Origin: a virus
IMG/VR virus record: IMGVR_UViG_3300030107_005493
Coordinates: 1 to 29,472 of that record
Reading direction: 5' to 3' (one strand)
Length of the DNA stretch: 29,472 bases
A program made the position numbers and the translations under genes. Below the pieces are notes generated by a model that did no database searches, was not told the origin of the DNA, and worked only from the letters and a program-made list of their open reading frames with translations. Of this stretch, positions 1-7,471 are shown piece by piece. Every line of letters begins with the position of its first letter. Within the stretch, counting starts at the first letter, position 1.

Positions 1-29
1 AAAAGGGATTCTTAACTTCCGTTTTCTGT

Positions 30-49
30 TGTCGGAATATCTTCCGACA
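30..49 (+). terminator. 8-bp stem, 4-base loop hairpin in the leader
   Basis: GTCGGAA at 31-37 is the exact reverse complement of TTCCGAC at 42-48, and T30 pairs with A49, giving an 8-bp stem around the loop TATC. It lies in the gap before the first complete gene, so it could terminate an upstream transcript that enters from the left. No clean run of T follows directly; the first long T run is at 72-77. It could instead be a processing or regulatory hairpin. Confidence 0.4.
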
Positions 50-123
50 TAAATAAATATATTATATACAATTTTTTATTTTGCAATATATATGCACTCA
101 TTTTTTGTTTATTTTATATTTAT
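48..123 (+). promoter_or_regulatory. AT-rich leader with candidate late-type promoter elements
   Basis: CATAAATA at 48-55 matches the T4 late promoter core TATAAATA in seven of eight bases and directly follows the hairpin. A second element, TATATTTAT at 115-123, recurs in other intergenic gaps of this window. Nothing else gene-like is visible between 1 and 169; the only ATG-led frame there is 14 codons. The assignment rests on motif likeness and position only. Confidence 0.3.
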
Positions 124-169
124 TTATGAGTTATAACATCTATTTTTAATACAATGCAAGGAAAATATA

Positions 170-562
170 ATGAGTCAAGATTACGAATTATTTGAAGGTA
201 AATCACTATCATCATTATTTCAAGACATTTATGACAATTCTAAACATAATAAAACACAATTAGAATTATTGGTTAAAGAACTTACGAGTTTTATCAAGGA
301 TGGGGATATGGCTATTCAGTTAATTCCTATGATAAAGGAGTATTTAGAAATAAATGTAAAGAATGATGAACAACTTGTTAAATTGGCTGGTATTGTACAG
401 AGAATAATAGCCAACGAAAACAAAGGTGGTTCTGAAGCAGAGTTTGGATTATCAGATAAGGAAAAAGAACAGTTGTTAAAAAGTATAGATGATGTTGTTG
501 TTGATTTACAGGTAAAAACAGATAATATAACTAATGATATAGAAAAGGTTAAAGAAGGTTAG
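170..562 (+). CDS. Small helical protein of the tail/baseplate operon, function unknown
   Basis: This 130-residue acidic protein has no motif that I recognise. It reads as almost entirely alpha-helical, with a conserved-looking centre (IPMIKEYLEINVKNDEQLVK, about residues 57-76) and a charged, probably coiled C-terminal part rich in Lys, Glu and Asp. There is no signal peptide or membrane segment. AAGGAAA at 156-162 is a good ribosome binding site for the ATG at 170. Its TAG stop shares one base with the GTG start of the spike-like gene, so the two are probably translationally coupled. Position at the head of a baseplate gene set suggests a virion component or assembly factor, but that is inference. 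Confidence 0.75.
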   Translation: MSQDYELFEGKSLSSLFQDIYDNSKHNKTQLELLVKELTSFIKDGDMAIQLIPMIKEYLEINVKNDEQLVKLAGIVQRIIANENKGGSEAEFGLSDKEKEQLLKSIDDVVVDLQVKTDNITNDIEKVKEG

Positions 563-2127
563 TGGGATATTTCGGAAGAAATCCTAACTTAACTTTTAAG
601 GGAAGGTCTAAAAAGTCTTACGCTGGTGAAAGTGGAGTGCCTACGAGTGGTCGAGTAAGACAGATTATAAATAAAGAAAAGGAGTCTCGTGAAGATAATG
701 TTTTTTATGAGTTAGAACCTGCCGAGGTTGTATTTGTATTTGATACAGAAGATAAACTACCAACCGATACAGATGGACAACCGATATATAGATACATGGG
801 ATGTGTGAAGGCACGAAGAAACATATCTCAGTTAGATACACCTTTAACAAGTAATGATTTACAAATATACTATCCACTACATCCTAATGATACTCAACTT
901 CCATTGATAGGTGAGTATGTGGTTACGGTAGATTATATGGATACACCTTTCTTTACGAGAACTATTAATATTTCTACAAGTCATAACGCTAATGTAAGGC
1001 CAGGAAAAAGTGGAAAGAGACCTGAAGAAACAATAGAAGAAGATTATGAATACGAAAATTTTGAACTCGAAAATCCACTTGGATATGACCCATTAATTAA
1101 AAAACTACAACCCTATGAGGGAGACATAACATACGAGGGTAGATTTGGTCAATCTATAAGATTTGGAAGTAACATTGTTTCTGATGCACATGATGATAAG
1201 GATAGTACACAGAGTTCACCTAATATTCTTATTCGTGCTGGTCAACTTACAGATGGTGTTGACTTTGATAAAAATCAAGAATTGGTAGATGTTGAAAGTA
1301 TCCCTTATAAACCTGTAAAAGAAGATATAAACGCCGATGGTAGTTCAATATGGGTGACAACCGACCAGTCGGTAAAACTAAATATAGACAAAACTAATGC
1401 GAGTGACCATTCGTACATGACTCAACATCAAAATGATGACCAACCAAAAGAGGGTGGAAAACAGATTACCATTAATTCTGATAGGATAACCTTTAATACA
1501 AAAAAAGGAAAGATACTTGGATTTTCAGCAGATGGTATTGGATTTTCAACAAGGAAAGTTTTTTCGGTAGATGCAGATGATGGTATGCAAATGAACTCAG
1601 GTGGTGCCACAAATATGAGTATGCAACCTGGAGGAATAAGTTTAGTCACACCAGGTAACTCAAGATTAGACTTAGGTCAAGGTGGACAAGGTGGTGGTAC
1701 AGATATAATTTATCTATCAAGTGAATGTCCATCTTTTTTATCACTTGATGATAAAGCACATTTGGAAAGTTGTAAAGGTGCAAATGTACACCTTGATGAT
1801 TGTGCAGGACTTTACACACATAACGGAAGTTACTTTAAAATAGGTGGTAGTAATGATGAAGCTGTTATATACATAAAAGGTCGTGATGATGTTAAGGAAC
1901 AACATTTAGTATTTGGTGAAGAGTTAGCAGATTTATTAGATAGTATTTGTAATAGTTTTGTTGAATTGGGTACTACGATTTTAGATTTAAATGGGATTGC
2001 CACGGGTGCCGGCCCAAGTGGCCCAATCAGTAGTGGCCCAGCAAATCAAGCTTTAATTACTGCTTGGGAGGCTGGGGTGGAAACCATACGGGCAAGAATA
2101 TGTAACATATTAACAAAAGTAGGATGA
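562..2127 (+). CDS. Baseplate central spike/hub-like protein (OB-fold plus beta-rich C-terminal part; gp5-like without lysozyme)
   Basis: 521 residues starting at GTG, which overlaps the preceding stop (TAGTG). Around residues 100-150 it has a compact beta domain of the kind found in gp5/gpV spike proteins (PLHPNDTQLPLIGEYVVTVD). A conserved GRFGQSIRFGSN stretch follows near residue 193. From about residue 260 come many short beta repeats ending in Gly and Asn turns, such as ITINSDRITFNTKKG and IGFSTRKVFSVD, consistent with a trimeric beta-prism or beta-helix needle. A Cys-containing stretch lies near residues 385-420. T4 gp5 carries a lysozyme domain; I see none here, as in many marine T4-like phages. 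The gene leads a run that includes gp25 and gp6, which supports a baseplate hub or tip role. The spike assignment rests on fold-like patterning rather than on a decisive motif. Confidence 0.7.
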   Translation: MGYFGRNPNLTFKGRSKKSYAGESGVPTSGRVRQIINKEKESREDNVFYELEPAEVVFVFDTEDKLPTDTDGQPIYRYMGCVKARRNISQLDTPLTSNDLQIYYPLHPNDTQLPLIGEYVVTVDYMDTPFFTRTINISTSHNANVRPGKSGKRPEETIEEDYEYENFELENPLGYDPLIKKLQPYEGDITYEGRFGQSIRFGSNIVSDAHDDKDSTQSSPNILIRAGQLTDGVDFDKNQELVDVESIPYKPVKEDINADGSSIWVTTDQSVKLNIDKTNASDHSYMTQHQNDDQPKEGGKQITINSDRITFNTKKGKILGFSADGIGFSTRKVFSVDADDGMQMNSGGATNMSMQPGGISLVTPGNSRLDLGQGGQGGGTDIIYLSSECPSFLSLDDKAHLESCKGANVHLDDCAGLYTHNGSYFKIGGSNDEAVIYIKGRDDVKEQHLVFGEELADLLDSICNSFVELGTTILDLNGIATGAGPSGPISSGPANQALITAWEAGVETIRARICNILTKVG

Positions 2128-2130
2128 TTG

Positions 2131-2703
2131 GTGGCACTTGATAAAAATAAACTGAAAAAGGGATTAGTTGATAATTATAGTAAACTAGCACAAGATGGTG
2201 AATCAAGTAAATCAGAATCAGCTGATGGGATGGCAACAGCCATAATAGATTTTATGAAAGATGCTGAAATAGTACCGATTGGTAGTCCAGCATTAACACC
2301 TTCTCCACCTGCTGTACCCGTACCAGATCCTACATCGTTAGGTTTTAAGTTAAAGGTAAGTGGTATTGGAGGAGCCAAGGCACCATTAAAGGCAGCAATA
2401 TTGAGTAGTTTTACCGCGGAAGACCCAACGATGACACAGATTACATCAGGTATTGTAGCCGCGGCAGCTTTAATGATAAATTTTGGAAAACCAACTCATT
2501 CAGCAGTAGGAACAAGTGTAATGTCAGTTCCACCGATTTTAGCACCAGCTGTAGCAGTTGGAATGAGTGGTGGAAGTATAGAAGATGTTTGTGATAGTAT
2601 GGCAACTATTATAATGGCATCTTTTATAGCTACACTCTTTACAGGAGCGGTTGTCAAACCACCAGCTGTAATACCAGGTGTAATCAGTAGTACAATAATA
2701 TAG
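2131..2703 (+). CDS. Ala/Pro/Gly-rich virion-associated protein, unknown function
   Basis: About 190 residues. Both TTG at 2128 and GTG at 2131 are in frame; AGGA at 2121-2124 is six bases from the GTG but only three from the TTG, so GTG is preferred. A short charged helix (about residues 1-45) is followed by a Pro-rich segment (PSPPAVPVPDP), then Ala/Gly/Ile/Met-rich stretches around residues 100-190 that are hydrophobic but broken by Gly and Pro, so they are not clear membrane spans. It sits between the spike-like gene and gp25, and a baseplate or tail-tip role is the reasonable guess. I do not recognise the family. Confidence 0.7.
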   Translation: MALDKNKLKKGLVDNYSKLAQDGESSKSESADGMATAIIDFMKDAEIVPIGSPALTPSPPAVPVPDPTSLGFKLKVSGIGGAKAPLKAAILSSFTAEDPTMTQITSGIVAAAALMINFGKPTHSAVGTSVMSVPPILAPAVAVGMSGGSIEDVCDSMATIIMASFIATLFTGAVVKPPAVIPGVISSTII

Positions 2704-2714
2704 AATAGGAGTCT

Positions 2715-3236
2715 ATGATGAAAAAGAAAGAACTCATTAAAATAATTGAGTTAGTGGTTCGTAAAGAAGTTAAGAAACAGGTAAATGAGATATTTATTAA
2801 AGAAGGAAAGAAATCGCTTGCACGAACTTCCAACTTGAAAGATGAATCCTCATCCTTAACTCAAATAGTAGAGAATAGTGTTTCAGAGAATATACCTCAA
2901 TCAAAACCTAAGAAGAAAGAGTTCAAGCAATATACACAAAATGAATCTCTAAATCAAATTTTAAATGAAACCGCAAACAGCAAAGAAACTGAAGAGTGGC
3001 CTACTTTGGGTGGTGGAGCGTTTGATAGTTCAAAAATGGCAGAAGCTATGGGATATGGTAACCTACGAGGTGGTGGAAGTAACGAAGTGAAACGAGAAAT
3101 AGCAGCAGTTCAAACAATGAAAGACGCAGGAGTTTCTACGGATCAAGTTGGTGAGGATGTTGTAAAGGCATTAACAAGAGATTATAGTGGTGTGATGAAA
3201 GCAATGAATAAGAAAAAAGAACATTTTCGTCCATAG
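2715..3236 (+). CDS. Lys/Glu-rich hypothetical protein in the baseplate operon
   Basis: 173 residues with a basic helical N-terminus (about 1-35, KKELIKIIELVVRKEVKKQ), a low-complexity polar middle rich in Ser, Lys and Asn, and a more ordered Gly-containing C-terminal segment (WPTLGGGAFDSSKMAEAMGY at about 95-114, then helices to residue 160). AGGAG at 2706-2710 supports the start; ATG occurs twice in a row, at 2715 and 2718, and either could be used. The protein ends in a Lys-rich tail. No known domain is seen. The position between virion genes and the largely disordered composition would fit an assembly factor or minor virion protein. Confidence 0.7.
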   Translation: MMKKKELIKIIELVVRKEVKKQVNEIFIKEGKKSLARTSNLKDESSSLTQIVENSVSENIPQSKPKKKEFKQYTQNESLNQILNETANSKETEEWPTLGGGAFDSSKMAEAMGYGNLRGGGSNEVKREIAAVQTMKDAGVSTDQVGEDVVKALTRDYSGVMKAMNKKKEHFRP

Positions 3237-3246
3237 GAGAATTTAG

Positions 3247-3666
3247 TTGAGTGTTTTAGAAAAAGATTTAAATCCTAATATAAACATTGGTATAGCATTA
3301 CCGATGGACTACAATGATGCTGGTGGATTTTTTCCAGGTACATCAACGACACTTACACAGACAAGTAGTAATATTAAAAATCTTTTGTTAACAAATAAAG
3401 GTGAGAGGGTAGGACAACCAGACTTTGGATGTGGTTTGTTACAGGTACTATTTGAGCCGATGTCAGAAGAGTTATTAGACACTTTATATTCCACGATAGA
3501 AGAGGCTATAACATTTTGGTTACCTCATGTGATTATAAATAAACTCGAAGTCATACCTGATAATGTAGAACCAAATCAATTAAATATCAACATTAACTTT
3601 TCATTAACAATACAACCAAATGTTCATGAGACAATAACATTGAGTGTTGATACACCAGGTTTGTAG
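3247..3666 (+). CDS. 25: Baseplate wedge subunit, GPW/gp25 family
   Basis: 139 residues, close to T4 gp25 (132). The family hallmark is clear: around residues 55-75 it reads KGERVGQPDFGCGLLQVLFE, followed by a helix and a beta strand (INKLEVIPD) and a final beta hairpin. In T4 this subunit sits in the inner baseplate wedge and belongs to the family that nucleates sheath assembly; the old gp25 lysozyme label is not supported by catalytic residues. The start is TTG at 3247, with AGGAG at 3234-3238 nine to ten bases upstream; no in-frame ATG lies near enough to compete. It precedes gp6 by 12 bases, a usual pairing for contractile tails. Confidence 0.92.
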   Translation: MSVLEKDLNPNINIGIALPMDYNDAGGFFPGTSTTLTQTSSNIKNLLLTNKGERVGQPDFGCGLLQVLFEPMSEELLDTLYSTIEEAITFWLPHVIINKLEVIPDNVEPNQLNININFSLTIQPNVHETITLSVDTPGL

Positions 3667-3678
3667 TAGGAGATAATA

Positions 3679-5688
3679 ATGGCAAAAGTACAAAAAGAAG
3701 TCAGATATCTAAATAAAGATTTTGGGGGATTTAGAGCAGACCTAATAGAGTTTGCTAAACAATATTTTCCAAATACTTATAATGATTTCAATGAAGCCTC
3801 ACCTGGTATGATGTTCATAGAAATGGCTTCCTATGTCGGTGATGTTCTATCTTATTATGTGGATAGTCAGTTTAAAGAAATGTTGTTAGCGTACGCTGAA
3901 GATACAAAAAGTATTTACGAAATGGCACAATCATTTGGTTATAAACCAAAGTTAGCAACATCATCTTTTACAAATGTTGATTTGTTTCAACTACTTCCTG
4001 CAGTTGGTACGGGTACAAGTGTTAGACCTGATTTTAATTATGCTCTTGTCATAAGTGAAGGTACGGTGGTGAGTACTACTGATAATATTAATTTTAGAGT
4101 TCGTGAAAATATTAACTTTAGATATTCAAGTTCTTATGACCCAACAGAAATTAGTATATATGAAACTGAACCAACAACAAATCAACCAACATTTTTTCTA
4201 GCCAAGAAATCAGTAGGTGTTGTTAGTGGTACTATTGTAGAAGAAAATTTTGTATTTGGAGTCGCTGAAAAATATCCAAGAATAAAACTTGGTCAGGATA
4301 ACTTTTTAGAAATAATATCTTGTACCGATAGTGATGGTAATACTTGGACTGAAGTTCCCTTTTTGGCACAAGATACGGTATTTGAAGATGTGGAAAATGT
4401 AGCAGCCAATGACCCTCAGTTTTCACAATATAGTAATGAGGCACCTTATATTTTAAAACTTAGAAAGACTCCACGAAGATTTACAACTTTTATTAGAAGT
4501 GATGGTAAGGTAGAGGTTAGATTCGGAAGTGGTATAAGTGATAGTTCAGATGAAGATATCATACCTAACCCTAATAATGTCGGTTCGGCTTTACCAGGTA
4601 GTCCGAGTTATCTCGATACATACTTTGACCCTTCGAACTTTTTAAAGACCGAGGCTTATGGACAGGCACCCTCTAATACTACATTGACTATAAAATATTC
4701 ATATGGTGGTGGAGTTTCGGACAATGTAACATCTAATAAAATTACTAATGTAACAAACTTTCAGTTTACACTCGATGAAACTGGTTTAAATGCGTCAACT
4801 GTAGAAACGATAAAAAATTCAGTAGCCGTAAACAATCCATTTCCTTCTACGGGTGGTTCGAGTGCGGAACCCATAAAAGAAATAAAAGAAAATGCTTTAG
4901 CCTACTTTCAGTCTCAAGGTCGTTCAGTAACAAAGGAAGATTATATAACAAGAGTTTATTCGTTACCACCTAAGTATGGTGCAATATCTAAAGCATATCT
5001 TGTACAGGATGAACAATTAAATATTCCAAACTTACAAGTTGAAACTAAACAAGGTTCTGGTGTTTTTATTGACGAAAGAAATATTGAACAACTAAAGGCA
5101 AAAGATTTAGCAAATACAATACAGAAACTTCCTAATCCTATGGCAATGAACTTATATGTTTTGGGTTATGATGGTAGTAAAAAGTTAACACAACTTAATG
5201 TGGGTGTCAAAGAAAATTTAAAAACTTATTTATCCCAATATAGAATAGTGACCGATGCAATTAACATAAAAAATGCATGGATTATAAATATTGGTGTTAA
5301 GTTTTCATTTATATCAAGAAGAGGATATAATAAAGAAGAGGTAACCCTAAGATGTATAGAAAGAGTTAAAGAATTTTTTAATGTAGATAAATGGCAAATA
5401 AATCAACCGATTATAATACAAGAGTTGGCATATCAACTTTCATTGGTTGATGGTGTCGGAGCTATTGTTCCCCCCACTCAAGATAACCCAAAAAATATGC
5501 CAGTCTTGATTTATAATAAATTTGATTCTACAGCTGGTTATTCAGGTAACATATATGATATTAACTACGCAACTAAAGATGGTATTGTTTACCCATCACT
5601 TGATCCGAGCATCTTTGAATTAAGGTTTCCAAACTCGGATATAGAAGGTAGGTCGATTGGAGATTCAATCGGTACATCTTTTGTCTAA
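3679..5688 (+). CDS. 6: Baseplate wedge protein gp6 (baseplate J-like)
   Basis: 669 residues against 660 in T4. The N-terminus has the gp6 signature: a short helix, then FPNTYNDFNEASPGMMFIEM (about residues 30-50) and SYVGDVLSYYVDSQFKE. A baseplate J-type segment lies at about 405-450 (ENALAYFQSQGRSVTKEDYI, then PPKYGAISKAYLV), and an IEAYL-type C-terminal wedge domain follows. gp6 forms the trifurcation and inner ring of the baseplate wedges and connects to gp25 and gp53 in T4. AGGAG at 3668-3672 is seven bases from the ATG. It is the most securely identified structural gene in the window and fixes the virus as a contractile-tailed T4-like phage. Confidence 0.95.
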   Translation: MAKVQKEVRYLNKDFGGFRADLIEFAKQYFPNTYNDFNEASPGMMFIEMASYVGDVLSYYVDSQFKEMLLAYAEDTKSIYEMAQSFGYKPKLATSSFTNVDLFQLLPAVGTGTSVRPDFNYALVISEGTVVSTTDNINFRVRENINFRYSSSYDPTEISIYETEPTTNQPTFFLAKKSVGVVSGTIVEENFVFGVAEKYPRIKLGQDNFLEIISCTDSDGNTWTEVPFLAQDTVFEDVENVAANDPQFSQYSNEAPYILKLRKTPRRFTTFIRSDGKVEVRFGSGISDSSDEDIIPNPNNVGSALPGSPSYLDTYFDPSNFLKTEAYGQAPSNTTLTIKYSYGGGVSDNVTSNKITNVTNFQFTLDETGLNASTVETIKNSVAVNNPFPSTGGSSAEPIKEIKENALAYFQSQGRSVTKEDYITRVYSLPPKYGAISKAYLVQDEQLNIPNLQVETKQGSGVFIDERNIEQLKAKDLANTIQKLPNPMAMNLYVLGYDGSKKLTQLNVGVKENLKTYLSQYRIVTDAINIKNAWIINIGVKFSFISRRGYNKEEVTLRCIERVKEFFNVDKWQINQPIIIQELAYQLSLVDGVGAIVPPTQDNPKNMPVLIYNKFDSTAGYSGNIYDINYATKDGIVYPSLDPSIFELRFPNSDIEGRSIGDSIGTSFV

Positions 5689-5698
5689 GGAGATTTAA

Positions 5699-6832
5699 AT
5701 GCATTATTTTGAATACGCAACAAAAGATACAACACTTTATGAAAATAGTGGAAGTAGGAACACGGGCTTAGATGAAATACTTGAGGTAAGAAAGGATATG
5801 AACGCAGCAGGAACGGTTGTAAATGTATCTCGTGCTTTAATAAAGTTTGACTTAACTTATATATCAGAATCAATTAATAGTGGTCTGATAACCAATCCTA
5901 CTTATTATTTAAATCTTTATGATGCAAACTCAACAGGATTGAATGTGTCACAAAACTTATATGCATATCCCGTAAGTCAGTCTTGGGAAAATGGTTCGGG
6001 TCGTGAAGATTCTAATCCTGCTATTGAAGATGGATGTGGATGGTTTTACAAAGACAATGGAACAACTAAAACACAATGGACTTCGGAAATGACATCTTCA
6101 GGTGGTACTTGGTATACAGGTTCAGATGGTCAATATACCTTAGAAGCCTCCCAATCGTTTACAAATGAACCATCAGATGTTAGGATGGATGTATCGGGTA
6201 TAGTAAATAATTGGATTTATAGTGGTTCAACATATCCAAACGAAGGGTTTATGTTGAAACGAACTGGTAGTCTTGGAAATACTGATACATCATTAGATGA
6301 GGGGAGTACAACACACTTAGGACACTTTTCTTTCTTTAGTAGAGAAACACATACAATCTACCAACCAAGACTTGAGGTGGTTTGGGATGACTCTAAATGG
6401 ACTACTGGTTCTTTGTCAGCATTATCTAATACAGATTTAGAAGATGTCCAAATATATCAAAGAGGTTTAAAAAGACAATATAAAGAAAACTCAAAAGTAA
6501 AGCTTAGAGTAGTTGGTAGAGAAAGATATCCTGAAAAAACTTTTTCTGCAACAGCTGGATATTCCACTGGTTATACAACAGTAAAATATTTACCAAGTGG
6601 AAGTACATACTATCAAATAAAAGATGCCTATACAGGTGATATAATAGTTCCGTTTGGAAGTGGTTCTGTGGTGAGTTGTGATTCTACAGGAAACTATTTT
6701 AACTTATGGATGAATGGATTATTAGCTGAAAGGTTTTATCGAGTTGAATATAAAATCGTAAGTGGTAGTGGTACTGCCGATGAAACGATACAATACTTTG
6801 ACGAGTTGTCATCATTTAAAGTAGTGAGGTAA
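5699..6832 (+). CDS. Virion protein with DNRLRE-like beta domain, probably baseplate-attached
   Basis: 377 residues, nearly all beta. Residues 1-228 follow the pattern of DNRLRE-type jelly-roll modules: a DTTLYE start, SRALIKFDL at about residue 45, a central MDVSGIVNNWIYSG with NEGFML (about 165-190), and a closing YQPRLEVVW at about 220. These modules are common in surface-exposed adhesive or fibre-like proteins. Residues 230-377 form a second beta region with repeated Tyr/Ser/Gly strands. AAGGAG at 5689-5694 is a strong ribosome binding site. The position directly after gp6, where T4 has gp7 and gp8, suggests a wedge periphery or fibre-attachment role. No T4 homologue is recognised with confidence. 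Confidence 0.7.
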   Translation: MHYFEYATKDTTLYENSGSRNTGLDEILEVRKDMNAAGTVVNVSRALIKFDLTYISESINSGLITNPTYYLNLYDANSTGLNVSQNLYAYPVSQSWENGSGREDSNPAIEDGCGWFYKDNGTTKTQWTSEMTSSGGTWYTGSDGQYTLEASQSFTNEPSDVRMDVSGIVNNWIYSGSTYPNEGFMLKRTGSLGNTDTSLDEGSTTHLGHFSFFSRETHTIYQPRLEVVWDDSKWTTGSLSALSNTDLEDVQIYQRGLKRQYKENSKVKLRVVGRERYPEKTFSATAGYSTGYTTVKYLPSGSTYYQIKDAYTGDIIVPFGSGSVVSCDSTGNYFNLWMNGLLAERFYRVEYKIVSGSGTADETIQYFDELSSFKVVR

Positions 6833-6836
6833 TAAA

Positions 6837-7139
6837 ATGCCATACATAATAGCAGAACCATGTGTAGGAACTTGTGATACAGCTTGTGTCGAAGTATGTC
6901 CTGTTGATTGTATCCATGGCCCATATGATAAAGAGGGTGCAGGTGCAGAGGCTAAAGAAGATGGATTCATTCCAAAGGAAACTGATTCACTTTACATAGA
7001 TCCTGAAGAATGTATTGATTGTGGAGCATGTGAGCCTGAGTGTCCAGTAGAAGCAATCTTTGAAGAAAGTGAAGTCCCAGCAGAATGGGAAAAATATATA
7101 AAACTAAATTATGATTTTTTCGGTAGGGAGATGGACTAA
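6837..7139 (+). CDS. Seven- or eight-iron ferredoxin (FdxA/Thermus type)
   Basis: A complete 100-residue ferredoxin. The first cysteine set is C9, C13, C17, C21-P and C25; the second is C59-x2-C62-x2-C65-x3-C69-P. By comparison with seven-iron ferredoxins, C9, C17 and C69 would hold the first cluster and C21, C59, C62 and C65 a [4Fe-4S] cluster. C13 sits where Thermus-type proteins usually have Lys, so a fourth ligand (eight-iron form) is possible. The C-terminal helix (EVPAEWEKYIKLNYDFF) is typical of the family, and residues 28-48 form a longer loop than usual. All ligands are intact, so it should be a functional electron carrier. It starts four bases after the preceding virion gene and its TAA overlaps the next ATG. 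An electron-transfer gene inside a baseplate operon is unusual. Confidence 0.93.
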   Translation: MPYIIAEPCVGTCDTACVEVCPVDCIHGPYDKEGAGAEAKEDGFIPKETDSLYIDPEECIDCGACEPECPVEAIFEESEVPAEWEKYIKLNYDFFGREMD

Positions 7140-7471
7140 TGCCATTAACAAAAGAAGAACTACAAAAAAGTGAATATTACCAAAAACTTCAAGAACAAGA
7201 TAGAGTACAATACCTAAATAAGTTAGAGAACGCAAGAAGACTTCAAGGTAGCGTTACTGTAATAGATGATAATGGTAATAACATTGAAAATAAACAGCCA
7301 GAACCATTAAGAAATGATGCTGGAGTTTTTTTATCATTTGAAGACCCATTCAACGAAGGTAATAGTTTAGACTCACTTGACCAAGAAATTAAAATAGATA
7401 AGAAATCAACCATTTATTTGAATGACCCATTTTGGAATAATGTGTTGGATAGAGAGTTTTCAGAATTATGA
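7139..7471 (+). CDS. Small acidic protein between ferredoxin and tail genes
   Basis: 110 residues. The N-terminal third is helical and charged (TKEELQKSEYYQKLQEQDRV), followed by a beta-like stretch (GSVTVIDDNGN) and an acidic C-terminal segment with two DPF repeats (EDPFNEG, NDPFWNN). No signal peptide, metal site or known domain is seen. It overlaps the ferredoxin stop (TAATG) and the next gene's start (ATGA), so it is coupled to both. It may be a small wedge or connector protein; its function is unknown. Confidence 0.7.
   Translation: MPLTKEELQKSEYYQKLQEQDRVQYLNKLENARRLQGSVTVIDDNGNNIENKQPEPLRNDAGVFLSFEDPFNEGNSLDSLDQEIKIDKKSTIYLNDPFWNNVLDREFSEL

Noticed and set aside
91-135. 14-codon ATG frame in the leader
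   Set aside because: It is too short, Phe/Ile/Tyr-rich from AT-rich DNA, and has no ribosome binding site.
562-2127. Lysozyme domain within the spike-like protein, as in T4 gp5
   Set aside because: No lysozyme E-x8-D/C-T-type active-site pattern is seen; the protein goes from the OB-like domain straight to beta repeats.
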